Of a DNA stretch of 64,000 bases, positions 43,854 through 53,133 are shown in pieces (within the stretch, counting starts at the first letter, position 1; every line of letters starts with the position of its first letter). The translations under genes were made by a program, and so were the position numbers. The notes below the pieces were generated by a model that was given only the letters and a program-made list of their open reading frames with translations, was not told the DNA's origin and did not search any database. The stretch comes from Arenibacter antarcticus (GTDB lineage Bacteria > Bacteroidota > Bacteroidia > Flavobacteriales > Flavobacteriaceae). Location of the stretch: NCBI RefSeq assembly GCF_041320605.1, contig NZ_CP166679.1:2046001-2110000 (forward strand), read 5' to 3'.

Positions 43854-45215
43854 TCAATTTTTGTGGAATAGCAGATTTTTATTTTGTAATCTAATAATTT
43901 CATAAATCATAAAACCATATACTGCAATATATTCAATGATCAGTAATATGGTACTTTCCTTATATTCTGGATTAGAGTAGGCCCAATAGCTTAAAAAAAT
44001 AGTAATAGACCATATTAACGGGAATCTAAATTCTGTAAACAGGCTAAGGAGTACCAGAAATATAATGTACCATGGGTGTACGGTGGCGGACAAGAAATAA
44101 TAGAAACTAAGGATCCATAACATGGAAATTATTAGCGTGTTCACTTTTTTGTTGTTCCGGATGAAAGTGATTAAGGCGACCCAGCTAATAATTATGATCG
44201 GAGTAATTTTTCCATAAGTTTTAATGAGTTCCCATGGCTTTGCGTCCCACTGGACTCCAATGTATTTTACGAGATTATAAATTCCTGCATTAAACTCAAA
44301 ATTGGAAAACCACAGTCCTATAGTCTGGGAATAATTGGTGATAAATTCTGGCGCGTAAAAGGGGAGGGCTAGCAAAATGGAAACTCCGCCCACCACGGCA
44401 TAGAACAGCACACTTTTTTTAAAGCCATAGTATTTTATAAAAAGGGGTAGAAATATTAAGGGGACAAGCTTAATGGAAATAGATAGGGCATATAGTACCC
44501 CGGCCAAAATCCATTTATTTTGATGTACGAGGTATAAGGACCAAATAAAAAAGAATAGCATTACTCCTTCAAAATGAAGATTTCCTGTCAGTTCCAGGAT
44601 GACCAATGGATTTAAGAAATACCAAAATATAAGATATGTGGGTTTATTGAGCTTCTGAAGCAACTTGCGTCCAAAATAGAGGACCCCTAAATCGGCAAGA
44701 ATTACAATAATACGCATGACTATTATACTGCCCATTGTACTAGTGCCTGTTAGTAAGGTAGATATCGCAAAAATAATCTGGTTTAATGGGGGGTAATTAC
44801 TAAAATTGGAGGCACTTAGGTCGCCCATTCCGTGATACAATTCCATGGCATTGGGAATTTTACGATGGATATCTAGGAGTAGGTCTTTGGGCAAATGCAA
44901 ATAGGGATTAATGCCATTGATGATTAATTGCCCGTCCCAAACAAACCTATAAAAATCCTGAGAGAGGTTAGGTTCGGAAAAAAGTAGTACTAGCCTGAAC
45001 AAGGTTCCAGAAACAACTAGAAATTTAAAATTCCATTTTTCAAACTGTATCAGTTTATAGCATAAAAAGAAAAGGGCGAAATATAGGGTAATTAGTTTTA
45101 TAAAATCTGTTCGTGGTAAATGGTAACCGAAAACACTATAGAACAGGATGGTAGTAAGTACCATTAAAATTGGAAATCTGTGCAGCTTCCAATAAGAAAT
45201 GGCTCTTTTATTCAT
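43854..45215 (-). CDS. GT-C fold membrane glycosyltransferase (mannosyltransferase-like)
   Basis: A 453-residue polytopic membrane protein with about 11-12 hydrophobic helices. A large first extracytoplasmic loop carries SEPNLSQDFYRFVWDGQLII then NGINPY near residues 80-105, which is typical of lipid-phospho-sugar dependent GT-C enzymes (PIG-M/GT87-like). It probably moves a hexose from a polyprenyl-phosphate sugar onto an acceptor outside the membrane. Upstream genes encode a dolichol-phosphate-mannose-synthase-like GT2 that could make the donor. It has its own promoter-like box and is separated from the other GT genes by a terminator. Confidence 0.72.
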   Translation of the reverse strand: MNKRAISYWKLHRFPILMVLTTILFYSVFGYHLPRTDFIKLITLYFALFFLCYKLIQFEKWNFKFLVVSGTLFRLVLLFSEPNLSQDFYRFVWDGQLIINGINPYLHLPKDLLLDIHRKIPNAMELYHGMGDLSASNFSNYPPLNQIIFAISTLLTGTSTMGSIIVMRIIVILADLGVLYFGRKLLQKLNKPTYLIFWYFLNPLVILELTGNLHFEGVMLFFFIWSLYLVHQNKWILAGVLYALSISIKLVPLIFLPLFIKYYGFKKSVLFYAVVGGVSILLALPFYAPEFITNYSQTIGLWFSNFEFNAGIYNLVKYIGVQWDAKPWELIKTYGKITPIIIISWVALITFIRNNKKVNTLIISMLWILSFYYFLSATVHPWYIIFLVLLSLFTEFRFPLIWSITIFLSYWAYSNPEYKESTILLIIEYIAVYGFMIYEIIRLQNKNLLFHKN

Positions 45216-45275
45216 GGGGTATAAATGATAAATGGTATTGGTTGACCATTACTTGGCCATACATCAAATTTAAAT

Positions 45276-45283
45276 CAAATATA
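45276..45283 (-). promoter_or_regulatory. Candidate -7 box of the GT-C gene
   Basis: The minus strand reads TATATTTG, an exact TAnnTTTG, 61 nt upstream of the ATG at 45215. No clear -33 element. Confidence 0.4.
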
Positions 45284-45366
45284 ACCAAATAGGAGTATAT
45301 GAAAGGGAGATTCTACTAGTTGGAATTGCTGGTGGTTGTAGAAATTGACTATTGGAATAGGTGCCT

Positions 45367-45412
45367 AAAAAAAGGGTCCGGTTTCCTAAAGGTATATGGA
45401 ACCGGACCCTTA
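45367..45412 (-). terminator. Rho-independent terminator of the GT2 operon
   Basis: On the minus strand AAGGGTCCGGTT pairs with AACCGGACCCTT over 12 bp around a loop of about 16 nt, followed by a run of seven T. It lies about 50 nt behind the stop of the gene ending at 45464. Confidence 0.8.
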
Positions 45413-45463
45413 CTGTTTTTAAATCGTACAATCCACAGATTATCCGAAGTTTATCCTGTTGTT

Positions 45464-46948
45464 TTATGCGCGTGCAAAAAGGGATTTAAAGAATACGTAC
45501 CCAAAGCCTAGGAAAAGCATAAAATGGAAGGGAAACAACCCAAAATCGTTTAAGGGAATAGCGCTATACATTCCAAAAAGGAAATAAAGCATTAATGCCG
45601 CTTCCAAGATCATGTTGGGAGACAATTTAGTGGTTAAATACTTATTGCCTTTCCAGCTGTCCTTGATGTTGTTCAGGTTAAACTTAGGGGTTCTTACAAA
45701 TTCACTCCTCTTCCCCATATGGCCTTCCAATACGGCAATAGAATTGTGCAATGAAAAACCGAGTGCTACGGAGAAAAAGGTGAAGAAAATCCTTATATAG
45801 TCCACAAAACTATCTAAACTACTGCCTTGAATACTCTTATAGGTAAACCAATAGCACACAAAAAGGATGATGGTACTTAGGATAAAAAACTTGGTGGCCT
45901 CAAAGATCCACCCCAAATGCTCGTACGTGTTTTTAATGTACATCATGGGGATGCTTAAAAGTGCTACCAAAAATACGCATAGGAACATGGAGCTGTTTAG
46001 CAGGTGCATAACTCCGTGAAACTTGGTTTTGAATGAAATGTTTTTTGCGCTAATAACGCTCCAAACGGTCTTTTTAAAGTTTTCTGCACCCCCTTTGTTC
46101 CAACGAAATTGTTGGGACCGTGCGGCACTAATCACTACTGGAAGCTCTGCAGGAGTTTCTACATCTTCCAAATATTTAAATTTCCAGTTCTTTAATTGGG
46201 CACGGTAACTAAGGTCCAGATCCTCTGTTAGGGTGTCCCCCTCCCAGTTACCAGCATCCAATATACATTCCTTTCTCCAAATACCAGCTGTGCCGTTAAA
46301 GTTGATAAAATGTCCTTTGGCATTTCTGCCCACCTGCTCCAATGTAAAATGGGCATCCAAAGCAAAGGCTTGGATTTTGGTAAGTGTGGAATAATCTCGG
46401 TTGATGTGTCCCCAACGGGTCTGTACAACACCAATCTCCTGGTCTTTAAAGTATATTACAGTTTTCTTTAACCAATCACTGGAGGGAAGGAAGTCGGCAT
46501 CAAAAATGGCGATAAATTCTCCCTTGGCAGTTATAAGCCCTTCTTTTAAAGCGCCTGCTTTAAAACCTTGCCTATTAGTTCTTCTTATATGTTTTATATC
46601 CAGTCCAGTTTCCTGCAATGCTGCAATTTGTTTGGCAGTATCCAATACAGAATCGTCCGTGGAATCGTCCAAGACCTGGATTTCCAACTTGCTCTTTGGG
46701 TACTCTATTTTGGCAATGTTCTCCAACAAGCGTTCCATTACATATTCCTCGTTGTAAACAGGTAGCTGAATAGTGACGTAAGGAATTTCTTTGGGATCCA
46801 GTAAATTGTACTTAGGAGCTTCCTTATTTTTTCTTTTGTGACCCAAATAATTGACCAATAAATTTAACTGAGCCAAACTATAGAAGAAGATTAAAAGTAA
46901 GGATATACTATAAACGGTAATGATAAGATAAGTAATTGTTATTCCCAT
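45464..46948 (-). CDS. Cellulose-synthase-like processive glycosyltransferase (GT2)
   Basis: A 494-residue inner-membrane GT2 enzyme: an N-terminal helix, a cytoplasmic GT-A domain, and four C-terminal helices. The processive GT2 residues are all present: DDSTDD at 94-99, DAD at 150-152, TED at 241-243 (catalytic base) and QQFRW at 279-283. It uses a nucleotide sugar to extend a polymer or a glycolipid across the membrane. It is 3 nt behind the DPM1-like GT2. No BcsB, BcsC or PilZ domain is nearby, so it is not a classical cellulose synthase; a beta-mannan or glucan product is possible given the GH113-like neighbour. Confidence 0.85.
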   Translation of the reverse strand: MGITITYLIITVYSISLLLIFFYSLAQLNLLVNYLGHKRKNKEAPKYNLLDPKEIPYVTIQLPVYNEEYVMERLLENIAKIEYPKSKLEIQVLDDSTDDSVLDTAKQIAALQETGLDIKHIRRTNRQGFKAGALKEGLITAKGEFIAIFDADFLPSSDWLKKTVIYFKDQEIGVVQTRWGHINRDYSTLTKIQAFALDAHFTLEQVGRNAKGHFINFNGTAGIWRKECILDAGNWEGDTLTEDLDLSYRAQLKNWKFKYLEDVETPAELPVVISAARSQQFRWNKGGAENFKKTVWSVISAKNISFKTKFHGVMHLLNSSMFLCVFLVALLSIPMMYIKNTYEHLGWIFEATKFFILSTIILFVCYWFTYKSIQGSSLDSFVDYIRIFFTFFSVALGFSLHNSIAVLEGHMGKRSEFVRTPKFNLNNIKDSWKGNKYLTTKLSPNMILEAALMLYFLFGMYSAIPLNDFGLFPFHFMLFLGFGYVFFKSLFARA

Positions 46949-46951
46949 TTT

Positions 46952-47641
46952 TTATTTTAAACTGTATTTAAATATCCAACCTAGGATTTTTGCGCCTGCA
47001 AATATACTTCCTTTTAACGTTCCTGATACTTTTGAAACCCCAATTCTTTTTTTGTAACGAACTGGTACTTCGGTATATGTAAAACGCCTTTTAATAGTTT
47101 TTAATTGCATTTCTACAGTCCAACCGTAGGTCTTGTCCTCCATTTCGAGCGCCATTAGCGTTTTGTACTTAATTGCCCGGAACGGACCTAGGTCCGTAAA
47201 CGTGGCTCCAAAGAACCATTTCATCAAGGTGGTAGCAAGTGCATTGCCAAAAATCTGTTGTGGTGTCATAGACCCATCCTCCCTTAACTCCTTCACCCTA
47301 GCACCTATAACCAAATCAATGTCGTTGTCCAAAATAGGCTGTACCACTTTGGAAAGCTCCTCGGGATAGTCAGAATAATCTCCATCCATAAATACGATAA
47401 TATCGGGTGGTTTGGATTGTTTGGACAGGTGATTTATTCCCTTAAGGCAGGCGTAACCATATCCTTTTCGGTTTTCGGTGAGGACCGTGGCCCCGGCAAG
47501 CTGTGCATTCTTGGCGGTGTCATCCGTAGAATTGTTGTTTACAACAATCACTTCCGAAACTATTTCTGGGATTTCATGTATTACTTTGGCAATAGAGTCG
47601 GCTTCGTTATAAGCCGGGATAATTACTTTGATGTCCGTCAT
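46952..47641 (-). CDS. Dolichol-phosphate-mannose-synthase-like GT2
   Basis: A 229-residue GT2 enzyme. It starts DIKVIIPAYNEADSIAKVIH and has IVVNNNSTDDTA and VFMDGDYSDYPEEL with the metal-binding DGD. Near 190 lies QLKTIKRRFTYTEVPVRYKK. Such enzymes make polyprenyl-phosphate-linked hexoses, a donor for GT-C enzymes such as that at 43854. An in-frame extension to 47716 adds 25 codons of basic sequence outside the family's usual N-terminus, so I start at the ATG at 47641. There is no C-terminal membrane helix apart from one weak hydrophobic stretch. Confidence 0.85.
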   Translation of the reverse strand: MTDIKVIIPAYNEADSIAKVIHEIPEIVSEVIVVNNNSTDDTAKNAQLAGATVLTENRKGYGYACLKGINHLSKQSKPPDIIVFMDGDYSDYPEELSKVVQPILDNDIDLVIGARVKELREDGSMTPQQIFGNALATTLMKWFFGATFTDLGPFRAIKYKTLMALEMEDKTYGWTVEMQLKTIKRRFTYTEVPVRYKKRIGVSKVSGTLKGSIFAGAKILGWIFKYSLK

Positions 47642-47789
47642 TATATTATTTGAAGGGGATTTTTTGGTATTTGTCCTTCCTAATTCAATTTGTTTTCTAA
47701 GAAAGATTGCCAACAATGGCCTTGCTCAATAGAATGGAAAGCAAATGGCATTAATTATAGGCATTGGCGGTGCAAAGGTATCATTAGTT

Positions 47790-49373
47790 TTATGATTTTT
47801 TATTCACCAATTCCATTAAGTCTACATCATTGCCTAGTAACACTTCGGTGGGATTGATTCTGCCTTTTAAAGGGCCATTTTCCAAATTTAATACTCCTCT
47901 GGGACAAACAGCGGAACATACTCCGCAGCCTACGCAGCTAGATCTAACAATGTTTTCTCCTTTCTGTGCATAGGCCCTAACATCAATACCTTGTTCACAG
48001 TAGGTAGAGCAATTGCCACAAGATATACATTGGCCACCGTTGGTAGTGATCCTAAAGCGCGATTTAAATCGTTGAACGAATCCCAAATATGCGGCAAGAG
48101 GACATCCAAAACGGCACCATACCCTGTTGCCGAAAATTGGATAGAACCCGGTGCCGATCACCCCGGCAAAAATGGCTCCGATTAAGAAACTATAGGCGCT
48201 CTGTACGCTCTGCGTCTTTATGCCTATTACAGTACCAGACTGTGTAAAAAAGCTGTACAGGGTCATAAGGGTCATTCCTACGACAAAAACAAGTACTCCG
48301 TGTACTAGCCAGCGCTCTACCTTCCATGAAAACAAAGATTTGCTGGAATGTTGACGGTAAGGGTCCCCCAGGGTTTCGGCCAATCCCCCACATCCACATA
48401 CCCAGGAACAATACCATCGCTTTCCAAAAAAATAGACCATTACCGGAACTACAACCAAAGTGAGCACAATCCCCCAAACCAAAATAAATAGTCCAATTCC
48501 ACCACTGTTCAGTAGCGACCTTAGGTTCCATTGGAAAAAGAAATCAAAATCCAAGGGGAAGATATTCTTAAAATCGTAATAGGGCATTTGTAAGCGCACC
48601 ATAATCTCTGGGATCAGAAAGGCAAAGACAATCTGAAAGAAAAGCACGGATGTGGTCCTGACCATTTGATAGGTGTTGTGTCGGTATTTTATATACATCC
48701 GTACGGCCATTACACTCATCACAGTGCTGTACATAAACCCGTAAACAAACCAATGTCCAGCTGGGTTTCCGCTTAGCCATTGGCTAAGTGGATCCAGGGT
48801 GTAGGTCCAATTTACTGCATATTCCGGTCGGAAATAAAGTACTAGGTAGAAAGAGACCAAAAATATAAAGACCAACCATGCGATCCAGCCCTTGTTGGTG
48901 GCGTTCTCATGATAAATACCGTCATTTTTAATACCTTTTTTACCCAATAAAATTACATTGGGAAGGATAAAAAGAAGTGCGCCAATAATGGCTAGGCCAA
49001 AAGTGAGGAACCACATCAATATCTTGTTGGATACTATAAAACCCTCACCCGAAATTTTGGCAAAAGTAGCGGCCATATCGTGAGGACTGGTATACATAAT
49101 TTTGTTGTATTCCTTATTCTTACGGTGTTGGGCGTTGGTGTTTTCTAGAGCAGACGTGACTTTTGACGAGAGCGCGCCTATGCCATTAAATTCTTTGCCT
49201 ACCACATTGTTCTCCATTTCAGTGACAAAGAGTTCGCTCTGGATATTCTGTTCCTTTAGTACGGTTTGTAAACTTTCCCCGCTTAATGTGAAGGTGCCGG
49301 TCAATGGCAGGAGGGCAAATATTCCCAAACCGACCAGAAAAATGAGTAGGCCTATATTCTTTATTGCTTTCAT
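47790..49373 (-). CDS. Membrane-bound polyferredoxin (NapH/NosR-like 4Fe-4S protein)
   Basis: A 527-residue membrane protein with an N-terminal helix, an extracytoplasmic segment of about 100 residues, and several further helices. Two cysteine-rich membrane-edge motifs follow (CSWVCGCGGLAET and WCRFGCPLAAYLG). Then comes a C-terminal pair of 4Fe-4S clusters, CISCGNCSTYCEQG and CVGCGVCSAVCPRG. This is the NapH/NosR/CcoG pattern of electron carriage to or from the quinone pool. It lies 9 nt behind an FAD oxidoreductase, which likely shares electrons with it. The electron acceptor is unknown. Confidence 0.85.
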   Translation of the reverse strand: MKAIKNIGLLIFLVGLGIFALLPLTGTFTLSGESLQTVLKEQNIQSELFVTEMENNVVGKEFNGIGALSSKVTSALENTNAQHRKNKEYNKIMYTSPHDMAATFAKISGEGFIVSNKILMWFLTFGLAIIGALLFILPNVILLGKKGIKNDGIYHENATNKGWIAWLVFIFLVSFYLVLYFRPEYAVNWTYTLDPLSQWLSGNPAGHWFVYGFMYSTVMSVMAVRMYIKYRHNTYQMVRTTSVLFFQIVFAFLIPEIMVRLQMPYYDFKNIFPLDFDFFFQWNLRSLLNSGGIGLFILVWGIVLTLVVVPVMVYFFGKRWYCSWVCGCGGLAETLGDPYRQHSSKSLFSWKVERWLVHGVLVFVVGMTLMTLYSFFTQSGTVIGIKTQSVQSAYSFLIGAIFAGVIGTGFYPIFGNRVWCRFGCPLAAYLGFVQRFKSRFRITTNGGQCISCGNCSTYCEQGIDVRAYAQKGENIVRSSCVGCGVCSAVCPRGVLNLENGPLKGRINPTEVLLGNDVDLMELVNKKS

Positions 49374-49382
49374 TATTTTGTT

Positions 49383-50729
49383 CTAGGCGTTGCTAAATAT
49401 TCGTTTCCAACTTTTCTTTTTCGTGATGATATTGGTGCCAAAGGTGCTATTGAAATGTGCCACTATGGTTTTTTCGTAACGCGTATAAAATTCAGGATCA
49501 AAATTGGCATCCTTTAAATATTCCATAACATATCCAATTCCCCTTTTTTCGGTCAGCCATCGATCCACTATTTCATGCCGCATTCGTATTCCAAAGGTGT
49601 TAATTCCCAATAGTTGTTTGCTGTCTTTGTGGAAAGCCACGGTAATACAAATTTTTTCTGTGGGATGTCGCCAGTGAAAATGCTCTTCGTATTCTTTTTT
49701 TGAACCTTCTGGAAAAACCCATCCATAGGTTTGGTACTCTATATCCAAAAATTTAGCTGAATTAAACCAATGGCCCGGATTGTAAGGTGTTCTGCGACCA
49801 CAGATAGTCTGTGCCAATGCTTCACCCATCATCCTTCCCGTGTACCATACTGCTTCCACGGGTCTGCGGTTACCAATGGTCTGATGTTGTTCTGCACAAT
49901 CCCCAATGGCGTATATATCCCTAATATTTGTCTCTAAAAATTCGTTTACCTTCACTCCTTTTCCTAATGTAATGCCAGCGCCTTTTAGGAAATCTACCTT
50001 TGGCGAAACTCCTGCAGCCAGACCAACTACATTACATTCTATTGTTTCGCCCTTGTCTGTGGTTACGGCTTTCGTCCTCCCATTTTCATCCGGAATAATT
50101 TTCACCAGATTGGTGTTCAATCGCAGATCGATATGATGCTCAAGGATATGCTCATTGATCATTTGGGATTCCCCTTGCGGTAATACAATGTCCCAGAAAC
50201 TTTCTTCCCGTACTAAAAAGGTAACGGGGATGTCCCTACTTCGGAGCATTTCTGCCATTTCTATTCCAATTAATCCACCGCCAACTATTACTGCCCTTTT
50301 ACAGACGTCCTTATTAGGAGCGTTAACTTCCAGCAATTCAAGATCTTGTTTAGAGTATAACCCCTGAACCCCTTTCAGGTCCTGCCCTGGCCATCCAAAC
50401 ATATTGGGTTTTGAGCCTGTGGCAATAATCAGCTTATCAAATTTTATCTCTTGAGAATCTTGTAGTAAAAGTTTCTTGTTTTCGGAATCGACCTTGGTTA
50501 CAAAGGCATTTATAAGATCGATCCGATTCTTTTTCCAGAACCAATTTTCATAAGGTTGGGTGTGCTCAAACTTCATATGCCCCATATAAATGTACATAAG
50601 AGCCGTGCGGGCGAAAAAATAATCACTTTCCGCGGAAATAACGGTGATTTTTTTGTCTGATAGTTTTCGGATGTGACGGGCCGCGGTAATTCCCGCAATG
50701 CCATTGCCAATAATAACAATGTGTTCCAT
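49383..50729 (-). CDS. NAD(P)/FAD-dependent pyridine-nucleotide oxidoreductase
   Basis: A 448-residue two-dinucleotide flavoprotein. The FAD motif IGNGIAGITAARHIRK is at residue 7, IIATGSKP near 100, the second nucleotide motif VIVGGGLIGIEMAEML near 148, and IYAIGDCAEQHQ near 275 closes the FAD site. There is no redox-active CxxC pair, so it is not a thioredoxin reductase; it resembles NirB-like or rubredoxin-reductase-like enzymes. It is the first gene of a four-gene unit with the polyferredoxin and two GT2 genes. The partner and substrate are unknown. Confidence 0.85.
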   Translation of the reverse strand: MEHIVIIGNGIAGITAARHIRKLSDKKITVISAESDYFFARTALMYIYMGHMKFEHTQPYENWFWKKNRIDLINAFVTKVDSENKKLLLQDSQEIKFDKLIIATGSKPNMFGWPGQDLKGVQGLYSKQDLELLEVNAPNKDVCKRAVIVGGGLIGIEMAEMLRSRDIPVTFLVREESFWDIVLPQGESQMINEHILEHHIDLRLNTNLVKIIPDENGRTKAVTTDKGETIECNVVGLAAGVSPKVDFLKGAGITLGKGVKVNEFLETNIRDIYAIGDCAEQHQTIGNRRPVEAVWYTGRMMGEALAQTICGRRTPYNPGHWFNSAKFLDIEYQTYGWVFPEGSKKEYEEHFHWRHPTEKICITVAFHKDSKQLLGINTFGIRMRHEIVDRWLTEKRGIGYVMEYLKDANFDPEFYTRYEKTIVAHFNSTFGTNIITKKKSWKRIFSNA

Positions 50730-50925
50730 AGATAAATGGTTGTGTAAACTCTGTCGGCCTTAATTGTAATACCTTAAAATATCCAGCCTTATTTAGAATA
50801 GATATAAATACCGGTGTTATAGGGGTGTTTCATGTAAAAGTAAGAATAAAGTAATTGACAAACTTGGGTACTGGTATTTTTAAATCAGTGGGGAATACGT
50901 TAAATTAGAGCATAAATAGGTCTAA

Positions 50926-51927
50926 ATGAAACAATTTTGCATCATCATTTTATGTTCTTTACTAGGGTCTTGTAATGATGGGCCAATAGAAAAATTGAAT
51001 GGAGTAAGTTTTGTTGCCTCCCGCAATGCCGTGACCCAGAAAGATGTGGATGCGGTGCACGATATTTATGCAAAATGTGCTGCGGTAATGCCTTTTGGGT
51101 TTATACGAGATAAGGATTCTCCTGAAATAATTTTTGATACTTCTAGACAGTGGTTTGGGGAAACCAGGACTGGGACAAGGCAATATGTGGATATTTTACA
51201 TGACAATGGACTTAAGGTGATGTTGAAACCGCAGATCTGGATTTCTAGGGGTGAGTTCACTGGGAGTATGAAAATGGATTCGGAGGAAAAATGGAAGGCC
51301 TTGGAAATCTCCTATGAAAAATTTATTATGGCCTATGCCTCCCTTGCCCAGGAAACCCAAGTAGATGCCTTTTGTGTTGGAACGGAGTTGGAACAATTTG
51401 TAAATCACCGACCTGCTTATTGGAAGTCTTTAATACTGAAAATTAGAGGTATTTACAGTGGGAAGCTTACCTATGCCGCCAATTGGGATGAGTATGGTAG
51501 GGTTCCTTTCTGGGATCAGTTAGATTTTATAGGAATAGACGCCTACTTTCCCTTATCTGATCAAAAAACACCAACGGTTGCGCAACTGCGACAAGGCTGG
51601 CAGAAACACAAGGACAAAATAAGAACCCTATCCATGGCAGTGGACAAGCCAGTATTGTTTACGGAATATGGGTATAGAAGTAATAATTATACCGCTAAAA
51701 GACCCTGGTTGGTAGACCATAGTGAGGATGATATTAACCTAGATGCCCAGGTGAATGCGACCCAGGCTATTTTTGAAGAATTTTGGAATGAGGAGTGGTT
51801 TGCAGGTGGCTTTGTTTGGAAATGGTTTATAGATCATGAAAAGGCAGGCGGACCAATGGATAACAGGTTTACACCGCAAAATAAACCTGCCCAGGAAGTG
51901 ATAAAGAATTTTTACAAACGGACTTAG
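50926..51927 (+). CDS. GH113-like glycoside hydrolase lipoprotein
   Basis: A 333-residue TIM-barrel glycosidase with a lipoprotein signal ending LLGSC (Cys16). The likely catalytic pair is Glu154 in FCVGTELEQF (acid/base) and Glu247 in LFTEYGYRS (nucleophile), at the ends of strands 4 and 7 as in clan GH-A. The overall pattern (FGFIRDKDSP, LKVMLKPQIWI, GIDAYFPL, FVWKWF) matches what I know of GH113 mannanases. A beta-mannan or a related glycan is the likely substrate. It is divergent from the GT/redox unit, so it may edit or remove the glycan made there. Confidence 0.78.
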   Translation: MKQFCIIILCSLLGSCNDGPIEKLNGVSFVASRNAVTQKDVDAVHDIYAKCAAVMPFGFIRDKDSPEIIFDTSRQWFGETRTGTRQYVDILHDNGLKVMLKPQIWISRGEFTGSMKMDSEEKWKALEISYEKFIMAYASLAQETQVDAFCVGTELEQFVNHRPAYWKSLILKIRGIYSGKLTYAANWDEYGRVPFWDQLDFIGIDAYFPLSDQKTPTVAQLRQGWQKHKDKIRTLSMAVDKPVLFTEYGYRSNNYTAKRPWLVDHSEDDINLDAQVNATQAIFEEFWNEEWFAGGFVWKWFIDHEKAGGPMDNRFTPQNKPAQEVIKNFYKRT

Positions 51928-52061
51928 GAACTCCCATCTACTTTTTGGTTCTATAGGGTTCGTTATTGGTTGCATCGTTTTGGTACTTATATAGTTTTAA
52001 AGACATCATTTGTTGTGCACTCTCCTAGATTTTTGGATTTCGGCAGAATTTTTGATAATCT

Positions 52062-53129
52062 TTGTTTAAAATTATTTTGGTGTATTTCAAAAGAACATAT
52101 CGACTATTATGGATGCTTGGTTTGGTATCGCTTTACGGGTTTTCACAGACTTCAGTAAATACCGTCATTGCGGAAAAAGGGGATGGGATATATTCATTGC
52201 TCAGAAAACATGGAATGAGTCCAGCCGAGCATTATGGGCATTTTATTGCCTTGAATAAAGCTAATTTGTGGGATAGCATTCAGCTTTTTGAAGGCAGGGA
52301 GTACATTTTGCCACCTGTTGAGGTAGATTCGGTTGTAGTAGAAGCTTCCATTCAGAAAAAATCTACTGAAATTAAAGAGATTCCCAATGTATTGGAGGAG
52401 GGTATTTTCGGAAAAGAACACTCCTTGGTGACCATAAGGAGCAATAAGCTGAAAGGTGCTGTCTACTATTTAATCTCGGGACATGGCGGGCCCGATCCGG
52501 GTGCCGTGGCCATCTATGATGGAAAGATGATTGCAGAGGACGAGTATGCTTATGATATTACCTTGCGATTGGCCAAAGAGCTAATGTCTCACGGTGCTGA
52601 AACCTTTATCATTGTTAGGGACCCAAATGATGGGATTAGGGATTATAAGGTTTTGGAAATAGACAGGGATGAGGTAGTTTATCCCAACGAGGAAATCCCT
52701 TTAAACCAATTGCAACGATTAAAACAACGGGTTGATGTGGTAAACAAGCTGTACTTGGAAAATAGTGGTAAATATCAGCGGTTAATCGTAACGCATGTAG
52801 ATAGTAGGAGTAAAGGCCAGAATATAGATGTGTTTTTTTATCATCATGAGAAGAGTAAGAATGGTAAGCATCTGGCGGAAAGCATCCATAAAACATTTTT
52901 AAACAAATACAGAGAATACCAGCCAAATAGAAGTTACGAAGGCACCTTTGGTGATCGAAGTGGCTTGTATTTGGTAAAGAATACCTTGCCGGCCATGGCC
53001 TATATTGAAATTGGAAACATAAAGAATAAAAAAGACCAAAGACGTATTTTGGATACTGACAATAGGCAGGCCCTTGCAAAATGGATTTCAGAAGGGGTGA
53101 TTTTAGATAGGGATAGAAAGTTGCGTTAA
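52062..53129 (+). CDS. N-acetylmuramoyl-L-alanine amidase (Amidase_3)
   Basis: A 355-residue exported zinc amidase that cuts the bond between MurNAc and the stem peptide in peptidoglycan. The N-terminus has an export signal ending near YGFSQ. Then follows a LysM-like region (EKGDGIYSLLRKHGMSPAEH and later LWDSIQLFEGREYILP). The catalytic domain begins YYLISGHGGPDPGA, with zinc ligands in that His, in EDEYAYD and in VTHVDSR; the catalytic Glu is in AYIEIGN. It stands alone on the plus strand 134 nt behind the GH113-like gene and convergent with the TIGR04283 transferase gene (4 nt between stops). Confidence 0.88.
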   Translation: MFKIILVYFKRTYRLLWMLGLVSLYGFSQTSVNTVIAEKGDGIYSLLRKHGMSPAEHYGHFIALNKANLWDSIQLFEGREYILPPVEVDSVVVEASIQKKSTEIKEIPNVLEEGIFGKEHSLVTIRSNKLKGAVYYLISGHGGPDPGAVAIYDGKMIAEDEYAYDITLRLAKELMSHGAETFIIVRDPNDGIRDYKVLEIDRDEVVYPNEEIPLNQLQRLKQRVDVVNKLYLENSGKYQRLIVTHVDSRSKGQNIDVFFYHHEKSKNGKHLAESIHKTFLNKYREYQPNRSYEGTFGDRSGLYLVKNTLPAMAYIEIGNIKNKKDQRRILDTDNRQALAKWISEGVILDRDRKLR

Positions 53130-53133
53130 GGGG

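Noticed and set aside
45464..46948. Classical bacterial cellulose synthase (BcsA)
   Set aside because: The processive GT2 residues are present but there is no PilZ domain and no bcsB, bcsC or bcsZ near it, and the protein is much shorter than BcsA.
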